Source: Actinomycetota bacterium (GTDB taxonomy: Bacteria; Actinomycetota; Acidimicrobiia; Acidimicrobiales; JACDEA01). From it: DNA of 5,821 nt. The position numbers were made by a program, and so were the translations under genes. Under the pieces are notes generated by a model. The model was given only the letters and a program-made list of their open reading frames with translations. It had not been told where the DNA came from and searched no databases. Location of the stretch: contig JACDEA010000161.1 in NCBI GenBank assembly GCA_013816725.1, positions 1-5,821 on the forward strand. The letters are read 5' to 3'. Shown here one piece after another: positions 5,623 to 5,821 of this stretch (position 1 is its first letter; the number at the start of each line of letters is the position of its first letter).

Positions 5623-5821
5623 CTACTTGGGATCAGCGGGCTTCGAAGTGAGCTTGGTGCGCGCTTCGTCGATGGTCGCGTCGATCGCTTCTGCAAACGC
5701 CGACGCCACGCTCTTGGCGTCGTCGCGCACCGCGGGATCGCGCGCCGCGTCGCCCATGGCGTCGAGCACTTCGGTGATCGATCGCTTGAGGCGGTCTATC
5801 CCCGACGACGCCTCCTTTTCC
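5623..5821 (-). CDS. C-terminal end of an unidentified charged helical protein
   Basis: The frame is open at the right window edge and ends in TAG at 5625-5623, giving 65 visible residues; the start is outside the window. The fragment is rich in Ala, Asp, Glu, Lys and Arg, with one likely helix over about residues 7-26 (GIDRLKRSITEVLDAMGDAA) and a second over about 30-58 (AVRDDAKSVASAFAEAIDAT and the following residues). These are separated by a RDP turn, and the tail is Pro/Lys-rich. I do not recognise a named family, although short helical proteins with a D-P-x-V-R/K-x-x-A-K-S motif are common among actinobacterial hypotheticals. The fragment has the codon-position pattern of real coding sequence, with mostly G or C in third positions. 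It lies 21 bp upstream of the four-gene operon on the same strand, but the promoter in the gap suggests separate control. Confidence 0.7.
   Translation of the reverse strand, partial: EKEASSGIDRLKRSITEVLDAMGDAARDPAVRDDAKSVASAFAEAIDATIDEARTKLTSKPADPK

Overview
The window is GC-rich, densely packed DNA with several GTG starts and overlapping genes. Its gene families are typical of high-GC Actinobacteria (mycobacteria, rhodococci, Acidimicrobiia and relatives): a wax ester synthase/diacylglycerol acyltransferase, a TetR regulator, a family III CoA-transferase, a large/small acyl-CoA dehydrogenase pair and a NIPSNAP-like protein. The species cannot be fixed from this sequence. There are no RNA genes, CRISPR arrays, insertion sequences or phage genes. 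It reads as a chromosomal lipid or acyl-CoA metabolism locus.

Layout: (1) 2-598, plus strand, is the C-terminal part of a WS/DGAT-type acyltransferase that enters from the left edge. (2) 582-1226, minus strand, is a TetR-family regulator whose end overlaps the acyltransferase tail to tail by 17 bp. (3) 1227-1252 is a 26-bp divergent promoter region. A 17-bp near-perfect palindrome (1244-1260) starts in it and runs into the next gene. (4) 1253-2500, plus strand, is a CaiB/BaiF CoA-transferase. (5) 2459-5601, minus strand, is a four-gene overlapping operon, read right to left: isochorismatase-fold protein, full-length acyl-CoA dehydrogenase, shortened acyl-CoA dehydrogenase, and a two-domain NIPSNAP/dimeric alpha-beta barrel protein. 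Its last gene overlaps the CoA-transferase end by 42 bp, and a GC-rich hairpin lies in the overlap. (6) 5602-5622 is a 21-bp gap with a likely promoter and a second, degenerate copy of the palindrome. (7) 5623-5821, minus strand, is the C-terminal end of an unidentified helical protein. No gene-free stretch exceeds about 30 bp.

Proposed working model (inference): the TetR protein controls both its divergent neighbour, the CoA-transferase, and the four-gene operon. This rests on a TCnGAC-N5-GTCAG element in both promoter regions. The CoA-transferase would load CoA onto a carboxylic acid, and the two dehydrogenase subunits together would introduce an alpha-beta double bond, as in the heteromeric enzymes of actinobacterial steroid side-chain breakdown. 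The NIPSNAP-like protein and the isochorismatase-fold protein, which appears to lack its catalytic triad, have no clear role. The substrate cannot be read from the sequence. All three transcription starts examined look leaderless, and no gene start here has a clear Shine-Dalgarno sequence.
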